The translations under genes and the position numbers were made by a program. The notes under the pieces were generated by a model. It did not search any database. It worked only from the letters and a program-made list of their open reading frames with translations, and was not told the origin of the DNA. Shown piece after piece: positions 27,801-42,800 of a DNA stretch of 64,000 bases. This DNA is from Xestospongia bergquistia (lineage: Eukaryota; Porifera; Demospongiae; Haplosclerida; Petrosiidae): the NCBI GenBank assembly GCA_963965975.1, contig OZ014423.1, positions 5,978,301 to 6,042,300 of the forward strand. The letters are read 5' to 3'. How positions within the stretch are numbered: the first letter of the stretch is position 1; every line of letters begins with the position of its first letter.

Positions 27801-30800
27801 TATTACTAAGGGTGATCATTACTCTTTCACTGTGAACAACCTGATCAATTTCTGTATTTTTAAGATTGTAAACAACTGCATCCATTGCACTGTGAAGTTT
27901 TAACTGAGTAATGTTGATGGAGGAAACATTGATAGTTTCATCAAATATTAAAGTAAGAACACCAGTATCAAGATCAAAATTGAAATCCTGAAGATTCGGC
28001 GGCATTGTATCAGAAGTGAACTCAGAAGCTTTTAGAGCATCTTTAACTGATATGCTGTTCACTCGATTGTCATTCATGTCTACTATTAAATCACCTCCAA
28101 TTGCAATGTAAGTGTTGTTTTCATTGGTAGCAAGGTCAAAAAAACTTTTGATGGCATTGGCATCTTTTGCTGTGAGTGTTAAATTAACTATTGGTTTCAC
28201 TGAAGGTGTAGCTGTTCCACCAGTAAGCGTGTATGAAAAGGATGGAGAGGAATCTCTGTTTTGGAATATTATCTCAGTTGGTTGAAGTAAACTAGCATTG
28301 ACTGTTTCAGTGAATGTAAGAGATACTACCAAAGTGTCTAAATTGAATGTAAATGAATAAAGTGAGGGTCTTGTACGGTCATCATCGAAATCAGCTGTTC
28401 TAACAGGTCCTTGCTTCAAGTTGGGATTGAGATGAACATCTTCTATGCTGTTTGATCCTACAACAAGATATGTGTTTGAAATTTCTGTTGCAAGATTTGG
28501 ATCTGCCTTAATAGCATTTAAGTCATCAACTGTCAATGTAATGACAAAAACATCATTGCTCTCCTGAAACAGAGTTCCATTAGTGAGAGTAAAATTGCTT
28601 CCATTTGCTTCAGCAGACAAAAGGGTTATGCCAGTGAAAGTAATGTTATTAATAACAGCCTCATTCCAAGTTATAGTAATAGTTCCTGACTCCATATTGA
28701 CTGTGAAACGAGATAGTTCAGGTGGAATAAGATCTGTAGTATGATCTATAGCTTGCAGTGTTTCATTTGTAGCAATAGCTAATAAAAGATTGGAAGACAT
28801 GTCTTCAACTGCACCAGCATTTATGCTGAGGAAAGTTGTGCCCATACTTTGTCCGAGAGGAGCTTTGTTTTGTAAAGCTCGATAGTCTGTGAGGCTAAGA
28901 AATACTGTTAAGACAGCTGCATTGACTGAAGACTTTGTAGAGTCATCAAGAGTGTAGTTAATAATCCGTGATTCGTTGTTAGAAAAGAGAGTAATTGCAT
29001 TGACTTCAAGAGTACTGGCTTTTACAGTTTCTGAAAAGGTGAGCAATAGCTTTGCTGGTGGATCAAGTGCTTCATCAAGTAAGAAGCTAAATGCTTCCAA
29101 CTCAGGTGACACAGTATCTGCTACAACTGTAACATCTTTAGCAGAGTCATTTGATATTGCTCCAATACTATTTCCATTGCCATCCACAACAAAGCCTTCA
29201 GGAAATGAAATGAATGTATTATCTGAATCAGTAGCCAAATTAGTATTGGCTTTGATGGTATTTGCATCTGTTCGACTCAGCTGTATATCAACTTCATGTG
29301 AGTTTTTAGATGGACGTTCTCCACCAGTTAGTTTGTAGAATGAAGTTGGGGAGGAAGCATCATTTTGAATTGTTATTTGGTTAACTTTGAGAGTGTTAAC
29401 ATTAACTGTTTCAGAAAAAGTTAAAGTTAGAACATCAGTTGATAAATTCAAAGTAGCAGATTCCAAAATAGGTGAAGTGGTATCTTGTGTTACTGTGATA
29501 GCTTGAACAGCACTGGCAATGCTAATTGCTTCAATACTATTATTGTTCATATCTTTAACAGCTTGTCCACTGAAAGATATGAAAGTGTTGTCAACAGTTA
29601 TTCCAAGAGTAAGCTCACTCTTAATTTGATTGATATCAGGTATTGTCAAATTGATAGTTATTACAGTGGAGTTCATGACACTAACATCTCCACCTGTTAG
29701 TGAGTAATTCACTGCTTGTGAAACATTGTTACTACTGTGAAGTGTAAATTCAGATGGATCAAGAGAAGAGAAGCTTACAGTCTCATTAAAGGAAAGAACA
29801 AGCTGTCCTGTGCCAATGTGCAGCTCAAAGGTTTTGAGTTCAGGAGGTGTAGAATCTTGGATAAAGTCAAAAGCCATTTTAGCATTAGCTATACCAATAG
29901 CAACAATGCTGCGACTATTGAAGTCAGTAATGGCAGCTGATGTTAAGCTGAGGTAAGTGGATGCAGTAGATGTTGCTAGAAGTGGTCTGACCTTTATGGC
30001 ATTCTGATCATTTAAAGTTAATTGTATTGTGTGTATAATGCCTTCATTAATATTAACACTTCCACCTTGTAAAGTATACATAAGGTCAGTCGATACGGCT
30101 CCAGGACTAGCATGTAGAGTGATTTGATTAGGTAAGATATTATAGGAGCTCACACTTTCACTTATGGTTAAAATTAGATGACCTTTATTCATGTCAAGAG
30201 TGTAGTTGAGAAGAAGAGGATCAGTTGTGTCAATTGTGTGACTGCTAACCTTTTTAGCAGAAGTTAGAGGAATCCCTACAAGCTCATTATTGCTCATGTC
30301 TAGGATAGACCCTTTAGGAATACCCAAAAAAGTGTTGCTGGCACCTGTACCAAGATTGGTCGACTCTTTGAGTGTGTTCAAGTCATCAGATGTTAAAATC
30401 AAATCAAATTGTGACTGATAACCATCAGGGTCAGGAGTACCTCCAGTGAGATTGAAACTTTCATCAACTAAATCTTCATTTGATGAATCTTGCAGAACAA
30501 TGAAATTACTTATCAAAGTGGAAACATTAACAGTTTCAGAGAACAGCAAGCTCAGTCTACCACTATCAACATCTAGATTGAATTGTAATAGTTCTGGTTG
30601 AGTAGTATCGCTTATGAAATTGGCTGCTTGCTTACTTTCAGCATTAACAATTGGATTTACAGGAAGGTTAGCAACATCACGAATAAGTTCAGCTCTAATA
30701 CTGATGAAGGTGTTATTGATGTTAGTTGCTAGTCCAGTTCTCTTTTTGACTTCGTTCAAGTCTGTAGTAGTCATGTTTATAACTGTGACATATCCATTGG

Positions 30801-33800
30801 TACTGTTTGTTACACCACCAGTGAGCTGATATTGATTGTCAGAATCCATACCATCACTTACACCATTCAAAATGATTTCTGTGGCATCAACTGGACCTGG
30901 ATTATTGTTCATTACATCATCAAATGTCAAATATAGTCTACCAGTGTTTAAGTCAAATGAAAAAGTTAACAAGGTTGGATTGGACCCATCAGGAATAAAT
31001 GTCTGAACATTTTTAGCTGAGTCAGAGTCAATAGCTGTAACATTATTGCCAGATGTATCTTTGATAGCACTAGCATCAATGGATAAATAGGTGTTACCAA
31101 CTACATCAGCCAGATTGGAACGCAGTTTTATCTCAAGGAGGTCATCATCACTAATTGTAATAATGATAGCTTTTTTAGTAGCTGAGTCAACATACTCTGT
31201 GTTTGCTTCAGTTAATCTGTATATTTCGGAAGGAGAAGATTCAGATGATTGCAATATGAACCCAGATACATTGAAGGTTGCTCTATCAACAGGCTCATTG
31301 AAATCTAATCGAAGAGTTCCTTCATCAAGGTCAAAAGATGTGAAAGTTTGTAGAGTAGGTGATATACTGTCAGGCGTGTATATGTTTACTTGCAAGAGAT
31401 TTTCTTCTAATGCAGTCACATTCAACATATTAGGAGACTCAGCCACATCTTGAGCTAAGGCTGAAGTGAAATTTAGATAGGTACTGGAACGATCATATGC
31501 TAGTTTGATAGAGGCTTTGATTTTTTCAAGATCAGAAATAGACAGATCAAACATATAGACAAAGTTATCAGAATTAGTTAGTCTAGTGCCAGAATCTTTG
31601 ATGGTGTAAGTGAATTCACCATTAGAGCTGTTAGAAATTGTCAATTCAGTGACGACTACATCTATTGGACTAACAGGCTCATCAAAAGTGAGTTTAATAC
31701 GTCCATTGTTTAAATCAAAGTCATAAGATGACAGTTGAGGGGGAGTGGTGTCAGGAGTAAATGAAGCAGGCCTTTCTGTTGAGTCTCCATCATTGGAAGA
31801 CACACTTTGTACAGGATTGCCAGTGATATCTTGAATGAAACCAGTTGTAAACCGAACATAACATTGGTTTTTATTGAAACAAACTTTGGGAATAGAGGTC
31901 ATTTTAAGTCCGTTCAAATCACTAGTTATGAACTTCAATTGAAGAATTGTTCCGTCAGCACTTAGTACAGTGCCATTACTTAGAGTAAACCGTGGTGTAG
32001 CTACATGTGGGAAAGTATCAAAACTAAGTTCAGAGAAAGTAACAGATTTCATTGAGATGGTTTCATCAAATTCCAGTTCAAATATTCCACTATCAAGGTC
32101 AAAGGAGATAAATCTAACCAATTCTGGAGCTGTATTATCTGGAGTGTGACCAGTTACAGAGGATCTGTTGACTGCAATGACAAAGTTGCCTTCTGTGTCC
32201 ATAAATGTGCTTGCTGGAAAAGATAGCAAACAGTTGGCTTGAGTTGTACATATACGCAATCGAGTTAGCTCATTATAGTCTTCAGATGTAATAGAAACTT
32301 TCAGATCAGCTGAGTCACCACCAATTACAATACTGTTACTGAGAGAATAACTATTACCAACAAAGTTTTGGAATGTGATGTTTTGAATCACAGCTGAGGC
32401 AGCATCAATTGTTTCATTGAAGTGTAAGGTAAGAATACGATCAGTACCATTCACATTCAGATCATACATTAATAAAGATGGTGGATTGGTATCAGAAGTA
32501 TAGTCCTCTTCCAAAATCTGTAGTGCTATAGAGAAATCAATTTCCATTAGTGAATTGTCTGCTGCATCTTTTACAGCACCGAGACTAGCCTGCAAGAAAG
32601 TTGAATTGGATGATATTGCCAAGTCACGGAGAGCTTTGATTGCATTCAAATCTGTTGAAGATAATTGGATGGACATGTCAGTCCCATCAAAGTCAGTCAC
32701 TGTGGATGACTGAGTGAAGAAATAGATTTGAGCATCAGCATCTCTTGAGCTTCGTAGTGCCAGTAAACTAATATTCAGTGTAGATTCTAAAACATATTCA
32801 TTGAAGGTTAGTGTTAAAATGCCTGCATTCATGTCAATTGAGAAGATGGTGATGGAAGGGCCAGTTTCATCTGGGTTAAAAATATTGACACTTTTAGCAG
32901 CAGTTGGAAAAATGCTTTTGACATTTCGATCAACCATGTCTTTGATTGTGTTGGAAAGGATGTTAATAAATATGTTGGTGTTGTTGGTTGCAAGATTATC
33001 ATGTTTCTTAATAGCATTTAAATCTTGGCTAGATAAGGATATTACTACCTCTGGATTATCAGCAGAACCCGGTAGAAGAGTGCTAGATTGTAGGGTGTAT
33101 GACTGTGTACCAGTTGAATCGTTGGTGTTTTGTAGAGTTATGCTCTTTATTAAGATGGTAGAGACATCAACTGTTTCACTAAAAATCAGAGTTAATTGTT
33201 CAGAGTTAAGATCAAGATTGAAGTTGACTAATTCAGGATCAGTTGTATCCTCTGTGTAAGTTGATACTTTGACAATGTTGTCTTCATCATTATAGACATT
33301 TCCAACTGCATCTTTGACAGCTCCAATTAACAATTGAATGAAGGTATTAGATATGCCAGTAGCCAGTGAAGTGTTGGCTTTAATATTGTTAAGATCAGTG
33401 ATGTTTATGTTGATCTCTAGGATATGATTTAAACCAGGTTCAGAGTTACTAAGCTCAAGATCATACATTAAGTCTGTATCATTTCCATTTCTCAGTATTA
33501 TGTTAGCCATGTTGACATCAGAGCCATTAATAACTTCATTAAAGGTAAGTTGTAGAGTGCCAACATTGAGGTCAATATTAAAAGAATCAAGAGTTGGTGG
33601 TTTTGAATCAGGTGTGAATTTATCAGAGTCAATTTGTAGAGCATTATTGGCTTCAATTGGCTCTACTGCATAATTCTGAGCATCAGTCAATGATGCATTA
33701 GTAAAACTAAGATATGTGTTGAAAGCCCCAGTGGCAAGTCCTGGTAAGCGTTGTAGAGCAAAAAGGTCATTATTTGAGAAAGTAATGTTTAATGTTTCTG

Positions 33801-36800
33801 ATTCTATCATATTAGTTGTTCCACCTGTTAAAGTTACTGATAAAAATGAAGAGTTATGACCACTTTGTATGGTGAATTCACCAAAACGCACTGAACTGAC
33901 AAGAACAACCTCACTAAAGCTCATCTGAAGTAACCCTTTGTTCATATCAATGAAGTATTCAATCAATCTGGGACGATTGGTGTCTTCTATAACACTTGAG
34001 GCTTGAATAGCAGCTGTTAAAGGTACAGTAATGACTGGGTTGTTACTGATATCTCTTATAGCTGAAGATAAGATAGCAAGGTATGTGTCATCCCTATCAT
34101 TACCCAAAGCAGTAACAGCAAAAATGCCATTTAAGTCATTTTCTCCAAAACGAATAATTACATTAGCATTGTCAAAGGTTGTAGCCATTCCATTTGTTAT
34201 GGCATATCGCTCATCCATGAAAAAAGTTGCATCCTCTTTTGATTGAAGTATAAATCCTGTTGATACAACAGAAGATGCATCAACAATCTCAGAAAACTGC
34301 ACTACCAGTTCTCCTCTGTTCAAATCTAGACTGAAGCTAAGTGCTCTTGGTCCAGTACTGTCAGGAACAATTGTAAATGCTGCTTGAGCTGATGATAAGG
34401 GGATCCCTTCAAGATAATTGCCAGCTAAGTCTGGAATAGCATTTGGTTCAATGGATAAGAAGGTATTAGTTTTCATAGAACCAATAGTAGAATCATTTTT
34501 GATGATATTCAGTATATTACTTTCAAGTATAATATCAACTCTTCTTCCATTAAATGAACGAACAGCTTCTCCAGCAATTGAGATGTTAAGTGTTGGTATG
34601 GGACTGTCATGTAGTGTCAAGAAGGAAATATTTAATTGAGTGTGATCAACTGTGTCAGTGAATGTGATGTTCAGGCTGCCACTATTTAAATCAAGCAAGA
34701 AAGAGTCTACTTCTGGTGAGATGTCATCTGCAATGTACTTTGAAACCTGTAGGGCTTTTCCATTAGTAATAGCTAAGATGTCCTTTCCAGAAGCATCATC
34801 AATAGTATATGCTTGGATTGTCAGATAAGTTGTTTCATTACTAATAGCTAATCCATTCACAGACTTCACTTTAAGTAAATCTAATTGATCTATATCAACT
34901 ACAATAAGATAGCCATTGGAGCTATTAGTAGATGATGCAGAAGAAAGAGCTATTCTGAAGGAGGAATCAGCATCTTGAGCATTCTGAATAGTGAGTCCAG
35001 AAGCATCAAGAGAGTTAGCAATGACAACATCATTGAAGGTAAGATTTAATTGTCCTGTTTCCATATTGATACTAAAAGATATAAGCTCAGCTCTTACAGA
35101 ATCTAAAATTAGTCCAGAAGCTTTCATAGTGACAGCAGTTATTCCATTGTCATCAGTATCAGTAAAAGCATCAGCTGCTATACTGAGATAAGTGTTGTTG
35201 ATTGTAGTAGCCAATTCATTGTCTAATTTCAGAGCTCTAATGTCAGCATTCAAAAGAGAAATGAATATAACTGTAGATGAATTGTCCATCTCTTGAATAT
35301 TGCCACCTATCAGAGATCTAAAGAAACCTGGAGAAGAGGCATTGTTCTGTATAATAAGTGAAGTGATTATAATATTGTTGACCTGTACTGGTTCATCAAA
35401 TGTAATGGTCAGAAGATCTTCTGTTAGGTCCAATTGGAAGGAGACAAGTTGTGGTGAAGTTATATCATCATTGTAATTAGTAACATGGAGTGGTGTGTTA
35501 GTGTTAATCGGTAACACTGGATTAGGATCAAGAGCAACATCAGTGACAAGGGTCGAAGTGATAGTAATGTAAGTGTTGTCTGATGATTTGGCAAAGCTTT
35601 TAGCTTTTATGGCATTAATGTCTGAAGTGCTTAGTTGGACATAAATCACTAAGTCACCATTGGAAGCATTATTAGTACCACCTGTCAATGTATACTGTTG
35701 AGAGAGAGAAGCATTTGCCATGGAAAGTAGGGTAATGGCTGTGGTGTCCAAATTTTCAGCCATCACTGGTTCAGAAAAGGAAAGAGTTAGAAGCCCTGTG
35801 TTCATGTCTAGGTCAAAGTCATCAAGTCGAGGTCTTATTGTATCAAAAATGAATATAGTAGGCAAAAATCCTGGAAATTGTTCTTCAACTTCTTTGTTGA
35901 ATAGATTTGACATGTCTTTAATGAACAAATCAGATAGGATAATATAGCAGTGTTGGCGACGATCACACAACTCATCCATTTGCTGAACAGAGAACAAATC
36001 ATCATCAGAGAGCTGGAACTGGAGTGTTGTTCCATCATTTGATAAAAGTGTTGCCATTTTTAATGTGTAATTTATAACTGTGACCTCAAATTGAAACAAA
36101 GACTGCAGAGTTACTTGGGTGGCATTAAAGGTGTTGGCTTGAATAGTTTCAGTAAATTTTAGTGTTACAGTACCATCTGTGAGATTAAACTGTACAAATT
36201 CTTTAAGCTCTGGTGGTGTTATGTCACCATTGTACAAATCAACTGGACGGTTACTCTGAGGAATAACAGATCGATCAACCTGATCAGAAACAAGTAATGA
36301 TGAAAATGTCAGGAAACAAGTGGTTGATGTAAGACAAATCTCTAATCTCTTAAGCTCATTCAAATCTTCTGGAGAGAAATTGAGAGTTAGTTGCACAACT
36401 GCATCATCATTAGAGGAACTTGTGGTCAAAGTTAGAGTGTTGGAGCCACTTTGAAGAATGATATCAGAAATATTTAGTGATGTAGCATTCACTGTTTCAT
36501 CAAAAGTAAATGTTAATGTACCCTCATCCATGTCAACACTGTATGAAACAAGTGTTGGATCACCTGTATCTTTGACAAACCCACTGACAGATTTTTGACT
36601 AACAGGACTGTTAAGATTTCCATTCATATCCTGGATAGCTCCTTTTAAAAGGTCAAGGAATGTATTGTTAGCTACAGTGGCTAAGTCATCAATTGCTTTT
36701 AAATCATTAAGGTCACTCTGAGTGATAGAGAAAATGATAATATTGGAAAAACCAGATGATGAATTACCACTTGACAGAGATGAGGAAAGAAGTCCATCCA

Positions 36801-39800
36801 TGCTAACAATTGATATCAGACTTGGTACAATTGAAGATGCATTGACAGTTTCATCAAAGGTAAAAGTAATGATTCCTGTCAGCATGTTCAGATCATATGA
36901 TGAAAGGACTGGAGGTGTTGTGTCAGGTACAAATTTTGAAGCTTGTCTTGCATTGTTAGAAGAAATGTCAGCAAGATTGTTACCAGCTTTATCAAGAGCA
37001 TCAGAATTTAATGATAAATATGTTGTGTTATTACTCACACATAATTGGGTCTTCACTTTTATGTCATTCAATGTACTGGTCCCAATTTGAACTTCAATAA
37101 TAGAACTATCAGTCATTGTACGACGACTGCTTCCGATGTCAAGAGTTATGGAAATATCATCAGATGTTTCATTCGACTGGAGTGTCAAGGAAGTTACTTG
37201 AAAAGTACTCACTTGCATAATGCCATCAAAAGTTAATATTAACACACCATTATCCATATCAAGCTCAAAGCCAGTAACATAAGGTGGAAGCAAGTCTGCT
37301 CTATCAGTATTTATCACACTCTCTTGTACTGGACCTTGTTGACCATTGAAGTTATTGCTCATATCTCTGAAGACGTCACTATCAAGTGACAAATAGGTGG
37401 TACCAGTTGATTGTCCTAAAGGAGGTTTTGATCGTATACTGGCTAGATCTGTGCTGCTCACAAAAATGGTGACATTGGGTGAGTTGATTGTTGATCGTGT
37501 ACCAGCTGTTAGAGAAACATCTGCAGTTGCATTAGATTCATTGGTGAGATGAATGGTAATACCTGACACTGAATTGACTAAAAAGGTAGTATCAATGGTT
37601 TCTGAGAAACGTAGCATAATCTCAAGAGGCTCTGTTCCATTTGTCATGACAAATTCAAATGATAAAAGAGTAGGAATTACTGTATCTTCTACTATGTTTG
37701 TAGTGGAAATTGAATTGATTCCTACAAGGTTGTTGCCAGCCATATCAGACACAATATTGCTATCAAGTCGAATGAATATTTCCCGATCAGCACCATTCAG
37801 CTGTGCAGAAAAGAGTCTCTTAATCTCATTTTTATCATCAAATGTGAATCTCACAGTTAGTATGTAGTTATTGCCAATGGTAGTAATTGTTCCACCAGTC
37901 AATCTATGACTAACAGTGCCATTTGCATCAGACATAATAGTCAAGCTTGTAATGTTAAAGGTACTTGAATCTACAACTTCTGAGAAAGTAAAGATAATCT
38001 GATCAGAGTTTGCATCAAAAGTAAAAGAAGAAAGTGTGGGAGCTGTATCATCACCAGTGTATTGAGAAGCTATAGTGGCCCTATTGCCCTCAACAGGAAT
38101 GATTTCGTTACCTGCTGCATCTTGAATGGCACTGGAATAAAAGGAGATAAATGTTGTAGATTTCTTTGTAGCAAGAGACTCCATTTTCTTAATGTTGGTG
38201 ATAGTAGCAAAGTCTAATAAAATAGTGATAGTGTCTCCATTGTTAGAAGTGATAGAAGAAGTTGCTAAAGATACATTAACAGTTGTGTTTTCTATAGCCT
38301 GGAGGAAGATTTCACTTAAATTCACTCGTGTAACATTAACAGTTTCATTAAATGAAAGGGTCAAGGTGTTGCTGTTTAGGTTGAAGATAAATGATTGAAG
38401 TTCAGGAGGATTAGTGTCAGGTATAAATAATAATACAGGCTTGGTTACAAGTGACCCCTGAAGGGGGTTATTACTTGTATCCTTCACTAAGTCATAGATT
38501 GGTTGAAGTTTTGTTGTACTATTGTCAGTAGCAATATTACTATCAGCTTTGAGGTTGTTGAGATCACTGTTGGTAAGTTGTACTCTCACAATAGACAATT
38601 GTGGCATGGTAAAAGTGCCAGCAGTGACAAAATACTCAGATCCAGTGACTCCCACTAGTTTGAGTTTTGTGATATTGAAGGAGTTTATGTCAATTACTTC
38701 ATCAAAGGTGATAGTCAATAAGCCATTGTTCATATCAAGAGTGAAATTGTCAATAACTGGAGGTAAGTTGTCACCAACATGATCATCGGCTTTTCTAGGA
38801 GCAGAAGTGGTGATGGCAACAACAGTTAGTCCATTAGCATCTAATACAGTGTTAGCAGTAGCTGTGAGGTAAGTGTTGTTTATATTTGTTGCAAAAGTCA
38901 GATCTTCTTTGAGAATGTTCAAATCATTGTCATTTAACATTAACTCAATTATACGCAAGTCATCAGATGGTATTAATGATCCTCCAGTAAGAGTATGGTC
39001 ATTAAATGTATCACTCAAAAAATCATTGTCATTAAGAAGTGTGATTTGAGTTGCAGAAAGTGTAGATGAATTAACATATTCTGAGAACTCCATAATTAGT
39101 GAGCCAGATGTCAAATTAAGTGTGTATGATACCAATGTTGGATGTATGCTATCTTCAGTGAAGTTACTAGCTTTTTCTCTGTTCACAGCAACAGTGTTTA
39201 CACCTGAAAGGTCAGTGACAAAGTCACTAGTTATGGATATGTAAGTGTTATTAATAGATGTAGCCAAGGAGCCTAGTGACTTTAATTTATCTAAATCTAT
39301 TGCAGACAGAGTTAACATTATTACTTCAACATTGTCATTGGAAGGGTCTCCACCAGTTAATGGATATGACTCAGTTACCAAACTAGCATTTTCATGATTA
39401 TGAAAAGTGAGAAAGAGTGGATTAAGAGAAGAGACTAAGATGATCTCATCAAAAGTGAAAGTGAGTTTACCTATATTCATATCTAAACTAAATTGTTGTA
39501 GGGTGGGTGGGGTACTGTCAGGAGGGAAAGATTCCACTTGGAATCTGTTTGTAGATTCTATTGAGTTCCCTGCAATATCTTCTATAGCTCCAGTCTCTAA
39601 TGATATGTATGTAGAAGTTCTGTCAAGAGCTAAAGCAGAATTGAGTCTTATTTCTCTAAAGTTGGCATTAGAGAAAACAATCTTTATTTGGGTTTTAAGA
39701 GCATTAACAGAAGATGCATTCTTGTATCCAGTAAGAGTGTAAGATTCTCCTCCACTAATAGCAGAATGCAAGGTAATGTTTTCAGGAGATATGCTGGCAG

Positions 39801-42800
39801 CATTCATTGGCTCAGAGAAAGACAATATAATAAAACCATCATTGATGTTAAATTCAGTAAATTCTGATAGAGTTGGTGGAATACTGTCAGCAAACAAATT
39901 ACGAACTTGAAGAGCATTGACATCAGAAAAACGAGGTACAATATTAATGCCTTGCATATCTTCAATCATATCAACAGTGTAGGTAATCCAGGTAGTATCT
40001 CGACTGACAGCTAAGTCTATAATGGCTTGAATATCTTGGACATCTTCATTAGGCAAGGAGATATCAATAACACGTCCATTCTCTGCGGAAAGTAAAGAGA
40101 ATGTTGTGAGTGTAAAATTAGAGAAGGAAGTATTTGCAGAGCCTTGAAGGGTTACTGCTGAAGGTGTGTAAGACTCTCTATTGACTGGTTCATCAAATAC
40201 TAGGGTCAAGACTCGGTTGTCAATGTGAAGATCAAAATCAATGAGATTTGGAGGAGTTGAGTCTTTTATGAATGAACCAGGCAATTTAAAAACAATAGAA
40301 GGGTTGTAACTGTTAACAGGATTACCAGCCATATCCTGTATAAAGCTAGGACCAAAACGAGGATAACAGTTACTGCCAGACGTACAAAGACCATCTTGCA
40401 ATTTGATGCGATCAATATCTTCAATGGATAGTGTTATGTTAACAATTTTCCCTGATTGACTATTAGTTGTACTGTTTTCACTAAGGAATATACTTTGACC
40501 ATCACCCAAAGCATCACTAATCAGTTCAAAAGCCGTTACATTGAAAGAAGAAATGTTCATTGGTTCACTAAATTCAATTGTAATAATTCCTTCATCTAGA
40601 TCTCCCAAGATATAATTTAAAAATGTAGCACTAGTTCTGTCATCAGTAAAATTGGATACTGGAGCAGCATTGCTAGAAATCCGAGCACTGTTACCGCGAC
40701 CAAACACATCAGTAAGGACATTCCCAGAAATAGTTATGAAGCAATTACTTTCACTAAAGCATAAATCAGCAAGTTTAATAGCTTCAAGGTCTTTGACAGA
40801 TAGAGTAACAGCCAAGACATCAACATTATCACAATTGCCACTGACTACACTGTTAGTGAGAGTATAATTCACAGATTTGGATGATTGCTGATTCTGAATA
40901 TCAAGATGACTAGCACTAAATATAGTGTCACAAGAGAGAATAAATTCTGAGAACAGAAGTTTTAATATTCCTTCATTCAGGTCCAATTCAAAGCTTTCCA
41001 GAGTAGGAGGTGATGTATCTGGAACAACACCAGCAGCCATTTTTGCATTATCAGGGCCTATTGCTTCCAGGCTAGAACCTTGATTGTCTTCTAAGACAGA
41101 AGCAGGAGCAACAATAAAGGTATTTGCTGCAGCAGAAGCTAAATTGAGGGCAGCAGAAAGAACTTTGATGTTATTGAGATCTGCATCATTCAGGAAAATT
41201 TGGAGATCAGCTGTACCTGATTTTTGAACTTCACCCCCAGTCAATACAGCTGTGACAGTGTTAATTCCTCTCGTTGATTGACTTTGGAGTTCTATGTCTG
41301 TGATATTAAAATTAGTTAAGCTGACTTGTTCACTTATTTTAAGGAGAAGAATACCAGTATCAAGATCTAACGTGAACTGAAGTAACTCGGGTGGCAATGA
41401 TTCATCAGCAATCTCTGAGGCATTGAGACGATTATCAGATGAACGCGGTACAACTTGGTTACCAACTAAATCAGTGACTAATTGAGCAGTATATGATAAA
41501 AATGTATTGTTGAGTCTGGAGGCAGCATCTATGTTTTGTAGCTTCTTGTAATCTCCAGCACCAATTCCTATGCTAATGACAGTTGCATCAGGAGTTATGT
41601 CAACTATTGTACTGTTAGTTGACAGTGTAACTGCATCTACTCCATCAAATGAATCATGAACAGTTAATGCAGATATTTGGAATTCATCACGATCAACTGG
41701 TTCATTAAAGGTTAAAAGAAGCCTCGTCAATCCTAAATTGAGTGAGAATTCAGTTAAAACTGGATCTGAACTGTCTAGAGTGACAAAAGACGCTTGTATT
41801 GCACCTTGAGGTTCATAGGAATTTCCAGACAAGTCATCAAAAGCATTGGAGGAGATGTTAATGTAAGTGTTTGATGTTGTTACACCAATTCCTGCAGTTT
41901 CTTGAAGTTCTTTGAAGTCAGTTGCACTTAACTCAATGACAATGATTGAGCTATTAGTTTGTGAAGATATGATTTTTGAGTTAGGAATTGTAATAATAAT
42001 TGGATTGCCAGTGTTACTGCTCACAATAGCAATGCTAGAGTAGACAATGGATTCAAGGTCAATATACTCAGAGAATGTCAGTATCAGAGATCTGTTAGAA
42101 AGATCCAGACCAAATGAATTAAGAGTAGGAGGACTTGTGTCTAGAATAACATTACTGGCTTGAAGGGCACTACTAGATAGTCTCTGGTTCACCATATTAC
42201 CCCCATTACCACTAACATCAGTAATGGTAGAGGAATCAATGGCTAAGTAAGTATTACTTACTGTGCTGGCCAAATCAGAAGTAGTTATAAGTGAAGCCAT
42301 GTCTACTAAGTTTAAAGTGCCTACAATTATTGTGGAATCACTATTAGGTGGAGTACCACCAGTCAGTCGATACTGGCTCCCAGAGGCACCATCTACTGTA
42401 CTTTGTAAAATAATTCCAGAGAAGTTCAAAGAGCTTGCTTTCATTGCTTCATTAAAGGTTAGTCTAAGAGTCATAGCATCTAAATCTAGTACAAAGGTTT
42501 GTAAAGTTGGTGAAGAGACATCATTGATATATCCATCAGCTCTAAGTCCATTACCTATACTTAATACCTTAAAGGTGTTGCTATTGTAGTCAGTACCTCC
42601 TAAAGCAGTGATGCTGATGTATGTATTTTGTATGCTCTTTGCAAGTTGAGGTATTGAATTGATAATATTAAGGTCTAATGTAGAAAGTGTGATGATATAG
42701 TAGGTACTAGTGATTCGGGTTGCTGTTGAATCATTTAATGTACGAATTTGTAATATAACTCCAGTAGAATTCATACGAGGCTGAAGAGTAACAGCCAGTG

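Larger units (their letters stand above)
26521..35091 (-). repeat. Super-repeat 5 (23 domains)
   Basis: Complete block (8571 bp). The opening signature is TIDDASGKDILAITNGKAL (marker at 34760). Cys doublets are at positions 8-9 and 20-21, and position 20 has the longer Cys-x7-Cys loop. The last domain (position 23) carries a different cysteine pair, one in the second strand region (KSNC, near 26770) and one near its C-terminus (DVDCF, near 26550). Confidence 0.88.
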
